The notes under the pieces were generated by a model. That model was not told the DNA's origin. It saw only the letters and a program-made list of their open reading frames with translations, and did not search any database. The position numbers and the translations under genes were made by a program. Of a stretch of DNA of 41,404 bases, positions 1 to 8,091 are shown piece by piece. Origin of the DNA: SAR202 cluster bacterium (GTDB taxonomy: Bacteria > Chloroflexota > Dehalococcoidia > Lucifugimonadales > Lucifugimonadaceae); the NCBI GenBank assembly GCA_009392215.1, contig VFGZ01000025.1, positions 1 through 41,404 of the forward strand, written 5' to 3'. How positions within the stretch are numbered: position 1 is the stretch's first letter; each line of letters begins with the position of its first letter.

Positions 1-1
1 A

Positions 2-61
2 GCCAAGAAGCCTGCAGCCAAGAAGCCTGCAGCCAAGAAGCCTGCAGCCAAGAAACCTGTA
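2..61 (+). repeat. 15-bp tandem repeat, about four units, in-frame in the L13 tail
   Basis: The unit GCCAAGAAGCCTGCA occurs three times exactly (2-16, 17-31, 32-46). A fourth, degenerate copy (47-61) has two changes. The unit length is a multiple of three, so each copy encodes five residues, AKKPA. The array runs off the left edge and may be longer. Near-identical units at the DNA level suggest recent slippage expansion. Confidence 0.9.
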
Positions 62-94
62 TCAAAAAAAGCTAGTAAGCCTGGAGATAAATAG
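2..94 (+). CDS. rplM: C-terminal tail of a basic protein, probably ribosomal protein L13 (5' end outside window)
   Basis: An open frame enters the window from the left and stops with TAG at 92-94, directly abutting the rpsI start. Only about 30 residues are visible: a Lys/Pro/Ala-rich tail made of repeated AKKPA-like units followed by a Ser/Lys-rich end. No L13 core is in the window. The assignment rests on the near-universal bacterial order rplM-rpsI and on the zero-base spacing to rpsI. L13 would bind 23S rRNA in the large subunit. A low-complexity basic tail is not part of the compact L13 fold, so if this is L13 it carries a C-terminal extension. Another basic protein cannot be excluded. 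Confidence 0.6.
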   Translation, partial: AKKPAAKKPAAKKPAAKKPVSKKASKPGDK

Positions 95-493
95 TTGACC
101 ACAACACAGCAGTATTACTACGGAACCGGGCGTAGAAAAACCTCGATCGCGCGGGTTCGTGTTTACAACAGTCCAGGCGGTTCGACAGTCAATGGTAAAC
201 CTATCGATGAAGTGTTTACCGTTGGCGCGTGGCTTCGACAAGCAGTTAGTCCACTTGAGGCAACCGCCCTTACTGATAAGGTGACCGTTGTTGCCAAGAC
301 GCATGGTGGCGGTTCAGCCGGTCAGGCTGGGGCATTCGCTCATGGTCTGGCGCGTGCCCTCGTTGTGATGGATGAGAACAATCGTAAACCCCTCCGAGAT
401 GCCGGCCTTATCACTCGTGATCCCCGTATGAAAGAAAGTAAGAAGTATGGGCTCAAAAAAGCCCGAAAAGCTCCGCAGTACACTAAGAGATAA
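95..493 (+). CDS. rpsI: 30S ribosomal protein S9
   Basis: Structural protein of the small ribosomal subunit; in the S9 family the C-terminal tail reaches the P-site tRNA. The 132-residue length is normal for S9. Visible signatures are the N-terminal YYYGTGRRKTSIARV block (about residues 7-21), the GGGSAGQAGAFAHGLARAL block (about residues 71-89) and the basic C terminus ending RKAPQYTKR. The start is TTG at 95, directly after the upstream stop, with GGAG at 83-86 as a plausible ribosome-binding site. Translational coupling to the upstream gene is likely. It converges on prmC with only 47 bp between the stops. Confidence 0.97.
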   Translation: MTTTQQYYYGTGRRKTSIARVRVYNSPGGSTVNGKPIDEVFTVGAWLRQAVSPLEATALTDKVTVVAKTHGGGSAGQAGAFAHGLARALVVMDENNRKPLRDAGLITRDPRMKESKKYGLKKARKAPQYTKR

Positions 494-540
494 TTGATTC
501 TCTATTGGACGTTATGATGGCGTATTCTCTGGAAACTTTG

Positions 541-1395
541 CTAATTGTTTTCAATTGATACAGACCTAACCAATCCTAGGAGATCTGTAAGCAGTGAGAC
601 TTCCGCGTATGAGAATCTGGCTTTTGCAGTTTTTAATACGATATCGGCAATTGGGGGGTCGATTTCGACGTAAGCGGCACTATAGCTCGGCTTAAGCATT
701 TTCTGGATTTCTTTCAAAAGAGGTACGATGACTTTTGTGCCATCCGTCCCGCCATCAAGGGCTATTAGAGGCTCCCTACCGATTTCTGGTTCAAGAGATT
801 TAATTTTGTGGCTTTGTATGTATGGTGGATTTGAGACAATTATGTCGAATTTTCCTTGAAGCGATCCGAGTAAATTACCCTGAATAAATCCGACTTCGGC
901 ACCTAGTTGATCGGCGTTCATGCTTGCTACTTTTAAAGCTTCTGGTGAAATATCAGTAGCGAAAACTTCCGCGGATGGCATCTCAAGTGCAATTGAAATT
1001 GCTATTGCACCTGAGCCGGTGCCGACATCAGCGATTCTAGGATGTTCAATCCCATATTTTCGAACGTAATTTATCGCTTGTATAACTAGTTGCTCGCTTT
1101 CGGGGCGTGGAATTAACACTCGTTTATCAACTGAAAATTGTCGTTTGAAAAATTCAGTTTTACCTGTGATGTAGGATAAGGGTTCTCGATTTATTCGCCG
1201 CTCGACGAGGGATTCCAGTAGTGGCAACTGATCGATTGGGGCACTTTCCAATAGATTGGCGAGCTGATCAGTGGCAGACCATCCAAAAGCTTCTCTAATC
1301 AAAAGCCGTGCGTTGATCGCCGGATCTTCGATCCCGACTGCTCTAAGTTGTGCAGTGACGCCAGCTATAAGTGTTGAAACCGTTTTGGTGGTCAT
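541..1395 (-). CDS. prmC: Release factor glutamine methyltransferase PrmC
   Basis: SAM-dependent methyltransferase that N5-methylates the Gln of the GGQ motif in release factors RF1 and RF2. The 284-residue length is typical. A helical N-terminal domain precedes the class I fold. DVGTGSG (residues 123-129) is the SAM-binding loop, ATDISPEAL (146-154) follows, and NPPY (189-192) is the substrate-amide-binding motif diagnostic of this family. It lies 17 bp downstream of prfA, so the enzyme and one substrate appear to be co-expressed, a common bacterial arrangement. The ATG start is unambiguous. Confidence 0.95.
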   Translation of the reverse strand: MTTKTVSTLIAGVTAQLRAVGIEDPAINARLLIREAFGWSATDQLANLLESAPIDQLPLLESLVERRINREPLSYITGKTEFFKRQFSVDKRVLIPRPESEQLVIQAINYVRKYGIEHPRIADVGTGSGAIAISIALEMPSAEVFATDISPEALKVASMNADQLGAEVGFIQGNLLGSLQGKFDIIVSNPPYIQSHKIKSLEPEIGREPLIALDGGTDGTKVIVPLLKEIQKMLKPSYSAAYVEIDPPIADIVLKTAKARFSYAEVSLLTDLLGLVRSVSIENN

Positions 1396-1412
1396 GAAAT
1401 ATGCTGTTGTAT

Positions 1413-2495
1413 TTAGCTGTTTGCGGTAGCCAGTTTACGTGCTTGTTCTTCTTGTAGCAGCGCATCGATGAACTCGTCGAGTTCTCCGCTGAGTACATTT
1501 TGCATTTGGTGACTTGTGTAACCAATACGGTGATCGGTTATTCTTGATTGGGGAAAATTGTAGGTCCGAATCTTTTCCGAACGGTCACCGGTTCCTACCT
1601 GGGCTTTTCTGTTTGCACTAATTGCTTCATTTCTCTTACGCAGTTCCATGTCCCACAAGCGGGATCGCAAAATTTCCATCCCCTGCAGTTTATTTTGTAA
1701 TTGAGAACGTTCGTTTTGACATTGAACGACAAGTCCAGATGGTAAGTGCGTTATGCGGATTGCGGTCGCAACTTTATTGACGTTTTGACCTCCGGCCCCG
1801 CCTGAGTGAAAGACGTCAATTTTCAAATCGTTGTCATTGATTTGTATGTCCAGTTCCTCAGCCTTCGGTAATACCGCAACGGTAGTCGTTGATGTATGAA
1901 TGCGTCCTTGAGATTCAGTTGCAGGTACTCTCTGTACACGGTGCACTCCACTCTCAAGATGTAAGCGTTGGTAGGCTCGTTCACCTTCCAGTTCGAATGT
2001 AACCTCTTTCAGCCCCCCAACGCCGGTGTCGTTCTGGCTTAATATTTTCAGCTTCCATTTGCGATTTTCAGCGTACCTTTGATACATACGGAATACTTCT
2101 GATGCAAATAAGCCGGCCTCATCGCCACCAGCTCCTGCTCGTATTTCAATGACTGCATCCGCATGTTCCGTCTCATCTTTTGGGAGCAACTCAAGTTTGA
2201 TATTTTCGGTGAGGGCTTCTAGCTTCTGTTGAAGTTCTTGTATCTCTTCGTTCGCCCATTTTCGTACTTCTGGATCTTCCTCCTCCATCACGATGTTTGC
2301 TGCCGCTTCTAGATCCGATTGCGTTCGAATTATTTGATTCCACAGATCGACGATATGCTGGAGTTCACTGTATTCACGTCCCAGTCTCCTGATAGCGTTA
2401 GGATTCGATGCAGTTTCAGGCTGTGACATTAGATTTTCGACCTCACGATGCCGATCAACGATATCATTCAGCCGTGATTCCATTGTTTCTTGCAT
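1413..2495 (-). CDS. prfA: Peptide chain release factor 1
   Basis: Class I release factor that recognises UAA and UAG and triggers peptidyl-tRNA hydrolysis on the ribosome. It has 360 residues, the usual RF1 size. The tripeptide PAT (residues 191-193) is the RF1 codon-recognition motif and distinguishes it from RF2, which has SPF. GGQ lies at residues 235-237 inside HSGGAGGQNVNK, the catalytic loop and the target of PrmC. A coiled-coil-rich N-terminal domain precedes these. It sits 2 bp after hisS and 17 bp before prmC in the same minus-strand run. Confidence 0.97.
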   Translation of the reverse strand: MQETMESRLNDIVDRHREVENLMSQPETASNPNAIRRLGREYSELQHIVDLWNQIIRTQSDLEAAANIVMEEEDPEVRKWANEEIQELQQKLEALTENIKLELLPKDETEHADAVIEIRAGAGGDEAGLFASEVFRMYQRYAENRKWKLKILSQNDTGVGGLKEVTFELEGERAYQRLHLESGVHRVQRVPATESQGRIHTSTTTVAVLPKAEELDIQINDNDLKIDVFHSGGAGGQNVNKVATAIRITHLPSGLVVQCQNERSQLQNKLQGMEILRSRLWDMELRKRNEAISANRKAQVGTGDRSEKIRTYNFPQSRITDHRIGYTSHQMQNVLSGELDEFIDALLQEEQARKLATANS

Positions 2496-2497
2496 AT

Positions 2498-3781
2498 CTA
2501 GATTTCTCTATTACAGCGGATGTGTTCGGCAATTGTGGCAGCATCACGCTTGATTTCTTTCTGATCACCATCTGCTGCTAAATTTTTGAAACTTACAGTC
2601 CCTCTATTGACTTCTCTATCCCCTAGGATCAGAACATTTTCCGCTTTTTGATTGTTTGCATAGCGCATCTGCGCTTTTAGTGATCGTTTAGGGGCCAGTA
2701 TTGTAGAAATCCCTGATGCTCGCAATTCTGTTGCCAGCGAAGCAGATGCTTTGTCTGAATCGCCTATCGTGATGATTATTATATTTGGGCCTTTAGCTGG
2801 AGCTACCATTACTTCTTGCTTTTTCATTTCAAGGATCATTCGCTCGATCCCTGAACCGAAGCCAATCGCTGGTGTTTCTTGACCGCCTAAAATACCAATT
2901 AGCGGGTCATATCTTCCACCGGCTAAAAGCGTTTGCTGTCCTGTAGCACCTATAGGTTCGTACTCAAATACGGTGCGATTATAGTAATCCAGACCTCGGG
3001 CTAAGCGATGGTCGATGGTATACGAGAATTCTGGATAAGTAGTTTTTAAGTTGTCTAGTAGTGTCAGTAATGAAGTCCAGTGGTCTTTGGTTTCGTCTGT
3101 TAGATAATCCACAGATCTCGGTGCTGCATCAGTAAGTGATTGTGTGTCAGGGTGTTTTGAATCGAGCACGCGTAATGGAGCTCGCTCAAGGCGTTTTTGG
3201 TCGATTTGGGGCAATTGATTCGTCACACTTGTGAAGTATTTCTTCAAATCATTGAGATAACCAGATCTGGATCTGGGATCCCCTAGATTGTTTAATCTAA
3301 GTGTTACACCCTTTATTCCCAGATCAGTGATGTATTTCCAGCCGAGCTCAATTATTTCGGCATCCACTTCAGGTGATGAATCTCCGATTATTTCGCATCC
3401 AAACTGATGGTGTTGACGCATTCGACCAGCTTGTGGTCTTTCGTATCGAAACATCGGCGTCATATAGAACATTCTCACTGGTTGCGGGAGATTGTGTAGG
3501 CCGTTTTCGACATAGGCACGACATACAGAAGCGGTACCTTCGGGACGCAGCGTTATCGAATCACCACCATGATCTTCAAACGAATACATCTCTTTCTGGA
3601 CGATGTCTGTTTCATCACCCACACCTCGTTGAAAAAGATTTGTTTCTTCGAATGTGGGGGTATCAATACGGCCGAATCCAAACTGTTCGGCAATTTTACT
3701 GGCGGTCGAATAAATATGAGACCAGTGAGGTTGGTCTTGGGGGAGTATGTCTGATGTCCCGCGTGGCCGTTTGAAATTCAT
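2498..3781 (-). CDS. hisS: Histidyl-tRNA synthetase
   Basis: Class II aminoacyl-tRNA synthetase charging tRNA-His with histidine in the cytoplasm. It has 427 residues, typical for bacterial HisRS. Visible family blocks are LRPEGTA (motif 2 region), MFRYERPQAGRMRQHHQFGCE, and the His-binding block LARGLDYYNRTVFEY. GFGSGIERM near residue 310 is motif 3. The C-terminal part looks like the anticodon-binding alpha/beta domain. The ATG start is at 3781. The stop is 2 bp from the prfA start, so translation is probably coupled. guaB3 lies 82 bp upstream in the same direction. Confidence 0.96.
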   Translation of the reverse strand: MNFKRPRGTSDILPQDQPHWSHIYSTASKIAEQFGFGRIDTPTFEETNLFQRGVGDETDIVQKEMYSFEDHGGDSITLRPEGTASVCRAYVENGLHNLPQPVRMFYMTPMFRYERPQAGRMRQHHQFGCEIIGDSSPEVDAEIIELGWKYITDLGIKGVTLRLNNLGDPRSRSGYLNDLKKYFTSVTNQLPQIDQKRLERAPLRVLDSKHPDTQSLTDAAPRSVDYLTDETKDHWTSLLTLLDNLKTTYPEFSYTIDHRLARGLDYYNRTVFEYEPIGATGQQTLLAGGRYDPLIGILGGQETPAIGFGSGIERMILEMKKQEVMVAPAKGPNIIIITIGDSDKASASLATELRASGISTILAPKRSLKAQMRYANNQKAENVLILGDREVNRGTVSFKNLAADGDQKEIKRDAATIAEHIRCNREI

Positions 3782-3863
3782 GTAAATGATTGTCTCTTAA
3801 ACCAAGATACCAACACATTGGGTGGTTCATAGTAAAATCACACACCTTTGGTTGCGTTCGGGC

Positions 3864-5006
3864 TTAGGAACCCAAGCCTGCTGCTTGATATATCTTACCT
3901 TCGGTTTTTATTGCCGGTGCGTATACCATGCGAGCTTTATTCATTTCTCTGAGATTCTCAGCGCCTACGTATCCCATGCAAACTTGCAACGCACCGACAA
4001 GGTTCAACGTTCCGTCGGTGCGTGATGATGGTCCGTATAGCAGTTGATTTAAGCTGTATTCAGTACCCATATTAATTCGTGTTCCACGTGGGAGCGAATC
4101 ATGCCAAGTAGCCATTCCCCAATGGTAACCATGAGCGGGAGCTTCTTTGCATTTTGCGAATGGGCTACCGATCATTACGGCATTTGCCCCGGCTGCAAAT
4201 GACTTACACACGTCACCTCCAGTTCGGATTCCGCCATCGGTGATTATAGGTATGTATTTCCCGGTTTCCTTGAAAAAATCATCTCGGGCAGCAGCGCATT
4301 CAACAGTAGCACTAATCTGAGGAATTCCAATTCCGAGAACTTCTCGACTTGTGCAAACAGATCCGGGCCCTACACCAATCATTACTCCCTGAATTCCTTG
4401 CTGCATTAGCTCTTTTGTCACCTCATATGAAACCGTATTACCAACAAGTACTGGGACATCGATATCTTCGACTAATTCAGAAAAAATCAAGCCTCTTAGA
4501 CTTTTTGATGAATGCCTTGCAGTGACAACAGTTCCCTGTACGACCACCATGTCAGCGCCTGCTTCGACAGCGACAGGGGCCATTCTCTTGGCGGTCTGGG
4601 GTACAAATGAAACAGCAGCAGTTCCGCCTCCCTTTTTGACCTGTTCTACTTTTTTTGCAATGAGTTCTGGTTGTTGAGGCGCAGAGTAGATTTTCTGCAT
4701 TATTCCGGTTGCTTCTTCACGTGGCGCCGCCGCAATCTCCTCATATATTTCGGTGGTGTCTTCGTAACGAGTATGTAGCCCGTCCATATTCATAACTGCT
4801 AATCCACCAGATTTTGTCATTTCGATTGCGAAATTTGGATCTACTACAGCATCCATTGCTGAAGCTATAAATGGGATGTCCAGCCTGATTCCGTCGAAAT
4901 TCGTCGACAAATCTGCCATTTCCGGATTAATAGTGACGTCGCCTGGAGTTATTGCCACATCATCAAATCCGTATGCGGGCTTCAGTTCCTTGAAGTCACG
5001 AGGCAC
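3864..5006 (-). CDS. guaB3: GuaB3-type IMP dehydrogenase family protein (no CBS domains)
   Basis: NAD-dependent IMP dehydrogenase superfamily TIM barrel, expected to act in guanine nucleotide synthesis. At 380 residues it is about 100 shorter than canonical GuaB, and the sequence runs through the barrel without the CBS pair that normally interrupts it. The catalytic-loop motif GPGSVCTSR (213-221) carries the nucleophile Cys218. The N terminus AYGFDDVAITPGDV resembles the GuaB3 group of actinobacteria and cyanobacteria. The start is GTG at 5006 with AAGGAG about 9 bases upstream. It is the first gene of a likely guaB3-hisS-prfA-prmC run. A guanosine monophosphate reductase-like activity is a less likely alternative. 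Confidence 0.85.
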   Translation of the reverse strand: MPRDFKELKPAYGFDDVAITPGDVTINPEMADLSTNFDGIRLDIPFIASAMDAVVDPNFAIEMTKSGGLAVMNMDGLHTRYEDTTEIYEEIAAAPREEATGIMQKIYSAPQQPELIAKKVEQVKKGGGTAAVSFVPQTAKRMAPVAVEAGADMVVVQGTVVTARHSSKSLRGLIFSELVEDIDVPVLVGNTVSYEVTKELMQQGIQGVMIGVGPGSVCTSREVLGIGIPQISATVECAAARDDFFKETGKYIPIITDGGIRTGGDVCKSFAAGANAVMIGSPFAKCKEAPAHGYHWGMATWHDSLPRGTRINMGTEYSLNQLLYGPSSRTDGTLNLVGALQVCMGYVGAENLREMNKARMVYAPAIKTEGKIYQAAGLGS

Positions 5007-5138
5007 GTTTTGAACTCCTTTTCTTATTTTCAGCCGGAAATTTTACTTGAGGCGTTCTGGTATTTAATCGTGGTTACGAATTTCGCCGTACATCTATGAA
5101 GACTCAGTATACGCCGAGTTTTCAAGGTTCGTATACTC

Positions 5139-5151
5139 TGACTTTAAGTCA
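5139..5151. promoter_or_regulatory. 13-bp perfect palindrome in a divergent intergenic region
   Basis: TGACTT-T-AAGTCA is a perfect 6-1-6 dyad located between the divergent guaB3 and P1-peptidase genes. It overlaps a second inverted repeat, CTTTAA (5142-5147) with TTAAAG (5155-5160). The position suits an operator acting on the promoter at 5161-5188, but no known regulator site is recognised. Confidence 0.35.
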
Positions 5152-5160
5152 TCGTTAAAG

Positions 5161-5188
5161 TTGAAAACTACGATCCAATTGTTATCCT
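5161..5188 (+). promoter_or_regulatory. Candidate sigma70-type promoter for the peptidase-pan cluster
   Basis: TTGAAA (5161-5166) is separated by 16 bp from TATCCT (5183-5188). It lies about 70 bp before the likely peptidase start at 5260 and just after the palindrome at 5139-5151. The match is partial, so this is a candidate only. Confidence 0.35.
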
Positions 5189-5259
5189 AGCCTAGCCGCT
5201 AATTCGCAGGTTTTGGCAGGTGATTGGTATTGGAACTATTGGCAGGTCAAATCATTCGT

Positions 5260-6234
5260 ATGAATTATTCAGGGCGCATTACTGATGTAGCAGGAATTAC
5301 AGTCGGACATCATACTGATCTCCAAAATGGTACGGGATGTACCGTGGTTCTATCTGAGCAGAATGCCGTTGCTGGACTTGAAGTGCGAGGTGCCGCTCCT
5401 GGTAGCCGTGATACTGAGCTGCTTCATCCTGTAGCGGGCGCTAAGTGGATAAATGGAGTGACTTTGACGGGTGGGAGCGTATTTGGCCTGGATTCCACTG
5501 GTGGGGTTATTCGATACCTTGAAGAGCAAGGTATTGGGATCAAATTGGGAAGGATTCGAGTTCCACTTGTCCCGGCTTCCGTGATTTTTGATCTTGGATT
5601 TATCAACCATCGAGTGCGACCTGATTTCGATGATGGTTATGCAGCAGCAAAATCGGCATCAGTTGACTTCAAAACTGGCTCTGTTGGAGCTGGCACCGGC
5701 GCTACCGCTGCCAAACTGCTCGGTCAGATGTTTTCGATCAAGGGTGGAGTAGGAACTGCTTCGGTGCAAGTTTCGAACGGAGCAACCGTTGGAGCGATAA
5801 TTGTTGTGAATGCTATAGGTGACGTGGTCAACCCAGACACAGGTGAAACAATTGCAGGCCCCATCACTGAAAACGGGTTTGATAATTCGGTTGAATTAAT
5901 GATTAAAATGCCTTTGAAGGATACGGGTTTTTTTAGGAACACGACTGTGGGTGTGGTAGCGACAGATGCCAAGCTCGACAAGGTTGGTGCTACTCGCTTG
6001 GCGATGGCAGGACAAGATGGAATCTCGCTTACCATTCGACCGGCTCATACGGCTAACGATGGCGATACCATATTCGGCCTTTCAACAGGAACTCATACAG
6101 AACACACTTCAGCAGACACTCTTCATGCAGCTGCTTTAAAAGCTGTTTCAGAGGCTATTATGAATGCTATTGATGCCGCTGAAACTTTGGGTGGCGTTCT
6201 GTCTGCGAAAGATGCTAAGGCTAGGTTTGTATGA
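5260..6234 (+). CDS. P1 family (S58, DmpA-like) peptidase/amidohydrolase
   Basis: Member of the DmpA/BapA fold, in which an autoprocessed Ser/Thr becomes the N-terminal nucleophile. Known relatives are beta-peptidyl or L-aminopeptidases. Visible blocks are the N-terminal GRITDVAGITVGHHTD, the Gly-rich LTGGSVFGLDSTGG, and the GAGTGATAAKL...KGGVGTAS region that carries the expected cleavage/nucleophile site. I chose ATG 5260 because the family begins a few residues before ITDVxGIxVGH. An upstream in-frame TTG at 5224 would add 12 residues. Neither start has a strong Shine-Dalgarno. The stop overlaps the next gene by 4 bp (ATGA), indicating coupling. The substrate is unknown. Confidence 0.85.
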   Translation: MNYSGRITDVAGITVGHHTDLQNGTGCTVVLSEQNAVAGLEVRGAAPGSRDTELLHPVAGAKWINGVTLTGGSVFGLDSTGGVIRYLEEQGIGIKLGRIRVPLVPASVIFDLGFINHRVRPDFDDGYAAAKSASVDFKTGSVGAGTGATAAKLLGQMFSIKGGVGTASVQVSNGATVGAIIVVNAIGDVVNPDTGETIAGPITENGFDNSVELMIKMPLKDTGFFRNTTVGVVATDAKLDKVGATRLAMAGQDGISLTIRPAHTANDGDTIFGLSTGTHTEHTSADTLHAAALKAVSEAIMNAIDAAETLGGVLSAKDAKARFV

Positions 6235-7121
6235 CCCCTCTTCCTGTTTTAGGCAAAGAAACTCCGGTTGCCGTTTTGGGAGCTGGGCGACTTGGTTCAA
6301 GCCTCGCAATTGCTCTTGGCAAATCAGGATATAACATTGCCGCAATTACTAGCAGAAAGCCCTCTCATCGTGAATGGCTGAGTTCGCATCTTGCAACAGG
6401 TATAGCTGTTGAGAGCTTACAGACTGCAGCCAATGTCGCCAATATTGTGTTTATAACCGGACCTGATGCTGATATAGAAGCAATTTGTTCAGGAGTGAAA
6501 TGGCGATCCCATCAAGCGGTTATTCACTGTGCTGGCGCCTTATCATTGGCTGCTCTTGATCGAGCGCGCGTTGCTGGAGCTCAGACTGGAGGATTTCATC
6601 CTCTACAAACATTTCCGACGATTGATTCATATGACCGCCTACATGAGGTGTCATTCGCAACGGAGTCGGCTAGTCAAACCCTTTTAGCTTGGTTGCATAC
6701 CCTTGCTGAGGATTTGGGTGGAGAGGCTTTCCTAATTGAGTCTTCTCAACGAGCTGCTTATCACGCTTCAGCTGTAATGGCCTGCGGACTTATCTCAGGC
6801 TTGACTGGATTATCAGCGGAGATGTGGGAACCTATGGGTATCAAGCGTAAAGAGGCATTGAGGCGGCTAATCCCGCTTCTTAGAGCTACTGTTGATGCCC
6901 TTGATGAAAAAGGATTGCCTGAAGCGATAACTGGTCCATTTGTGCGTGGTGATATTGAAACAATTAAGATTCACCTAGAAGCCACTGCGCACAGATCTAT
7001 AGTGACTGGTAATGCCTACGCAGCCCTCGCTTTGGCGTCATTGCACATAGCTAAAGAGCAGGGCGGTTTATCGGATTCGCGGTTTGAAGACATTAAATCG
7101 TTACTTTCTAGTGAAAATTGA
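6231..7121 (+). CDS. Rossmann-fold/DUF2520 reductase-like protein; candidate ketopantoate reductase
   Basis: A 296-residue protein with an N-terminal dinucleotide-binding motif, VAVLGAGRLGSSLAIALG (about residues 12-29). It is followed by a Rossmann domain and a helical C-terminal half with the character of 6-phosphogluconate dehydrogenase or ProC-like enzymes (DUF2520 type). It overlaps the upstream peptidase by 4 bp and is followed by panB and panC, while no panE is visible nearby. A non-PanE ketopantoate reductase, PanG, is known from Francisella. The context suggests that this gene fills the same NADPH-dependent step, but that is inference. The exact substrate cannot be read from the sequence. 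Confidence 0.75.
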   Translation: MTPLPVLGKETPVAVLGAGRLGSSLAIALGKSGYNIAAITSRKPSHREWLSSHLATGIAVESLQTAANVANIVFITGPDADIEAICSGVKWRSHQAVIHCAGALSLAALDRARVAGAQTGGFHPLQTFPTIDSYDRLHEVSFATESASQTLLAWLHTLAEDLGGEAFLIESSQRAAYHASAVMACGLISGLTGLSAEMWEPMGIKRKEALRRLIPLLRATVDALDEKGLPEAITGPFVRGDIETIKIHLEATAHRSIVTGNAYAALALASLHIAKEQGGLSDSRFEDIKSLLSSEN

Positions 7122-7227
7122 ACAGTGGATTGCCCCAAAAACTTCAGAATAGGTAATAATTATCTGTATTAAGTGAACTAAGGCCTGGCGGCTAGCAAGT
7201 GGCAGTCGACCGGCGCGGAGGTACACA

Positions 7228-8091
7228 ATGGCAAATCGCCGGGTCACAACATACAAGATTCAACAGATGAAGCGCCGTGGCGCATTTATCCCGATGGTGA
7301 CGGCATACGATTATACGGCAGCCCGTATTATCGATTCGGCAGGCCTGCCTATGATTCTTGTTGGCGACAGTATGGGTCATGTTGTTCTTGGTTACGATTC
7401 AACAATTCCAGTAACCGTTGATGATATTGTTAGTGCTTCTGCAGCTGTTGTCCGAGGGACAACCACCCCACTTATTGTTGCTGATATGCCGTTTCTGAGC
7501 TATCAAATTGATGCCGAGACGGCTTTGCGCAATGCGGCTCGCCTAATTCAAGAAGGTGGAGCACAAGCAGTAAAACTGGAAGGAGGCAAGTCAGTCGCTC
7601 CGATAATTCGGCGACTTACTGAGGCTGGCCTTGCGGTGATGGGGCACATAGGACTCACACCTCAGCATGTGAACATGTTAGGCGGTTACAGAGTGCAGGG
7701 TAAGACGGAAACTACGGCTAATGAGATTCTTGATGATGCTTTGTCGCTTCAGGAAGCCGGTGTATTTTCTGTTGTACTTGAACTAATTCCTGCTGAGCTA
7801 GCGAAGAAAATAACGAAGGCGCTAGATATTCCGACCATTGGAATCGGTGCTGGTATTCATTGTGATGGACAGATTCAGGTTTTCCATGACATGTTGGGAC
7901 TTGATCCGGATTTCAGGCCCCGTCACTCCGGTGAGTATGCCAACCTAGCTCCCATTATCAAGGATGCACTTGTTCAATATGGAAAAGATGTGCGCGAGGG
8001 GACATTTCCAACTGATGCACAGTCCTTTTTCTCCGATGAATCACGTGTTGCGACTCCTATTAGGGATGCCTTCGAGCCCGACAACAAATAA
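7228..8091 (+). CDS. panB: Ketopantoate hydroxymethyltransferase
   Basis: Transfers a hydroxymethyl group from methylene-tetrahydrofolate to 2-oxoisovalerate, the first committed step of pantothenate synthesis. It has 287 residues, slightly longer than the usual 260-280. Visible family blocks are FIPMVTAYDYTAARI, ILVGDSMGHVVLGYDSTIPVT (metal/substrate loop), VKLEGG, GHIGLTPQHVNMLGGYRVQGK and IGIGAGIHCDGQIQVFHDMLGL. A strong GGAGGT at 7217-7222 sits 5 bases before the ATG. Its TAA overlaps the panC ATG by one base (TAATG), so the two are translationally coupled. Confidence 0.97.
   Translation: MANRRVTTYKIQQMKRRGAFIPMVTAYDYTAARIIDSAGLPMILVGDSMGHVVLGYDSTIPVTVDDIVSASAAVVRGTTTPLIVADMPFLSYQIDAETALRNAARLIQEGGAQAVKLEGGKSVAPIIRRLTEAGLAVMGHIGLTPQHVNMLGGYRVQGKTETTANEILDDALSLQEAGVFSVVLELIPAELAKKITKALDIPTIGIGAGIHCDGQIQVFHDMLGLDPDFRPRHSGEYANLAPIIKDALVQYGKDVREGTFPTDAQSFFSDESRVATPIRDAFEPDNK

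Noticed and set aside
3373-3774. 133-codon open frame antisense to hisS
   Set aside because: It covers the conserved hisS motif 2 region; a shadow frame with no family resemblance.
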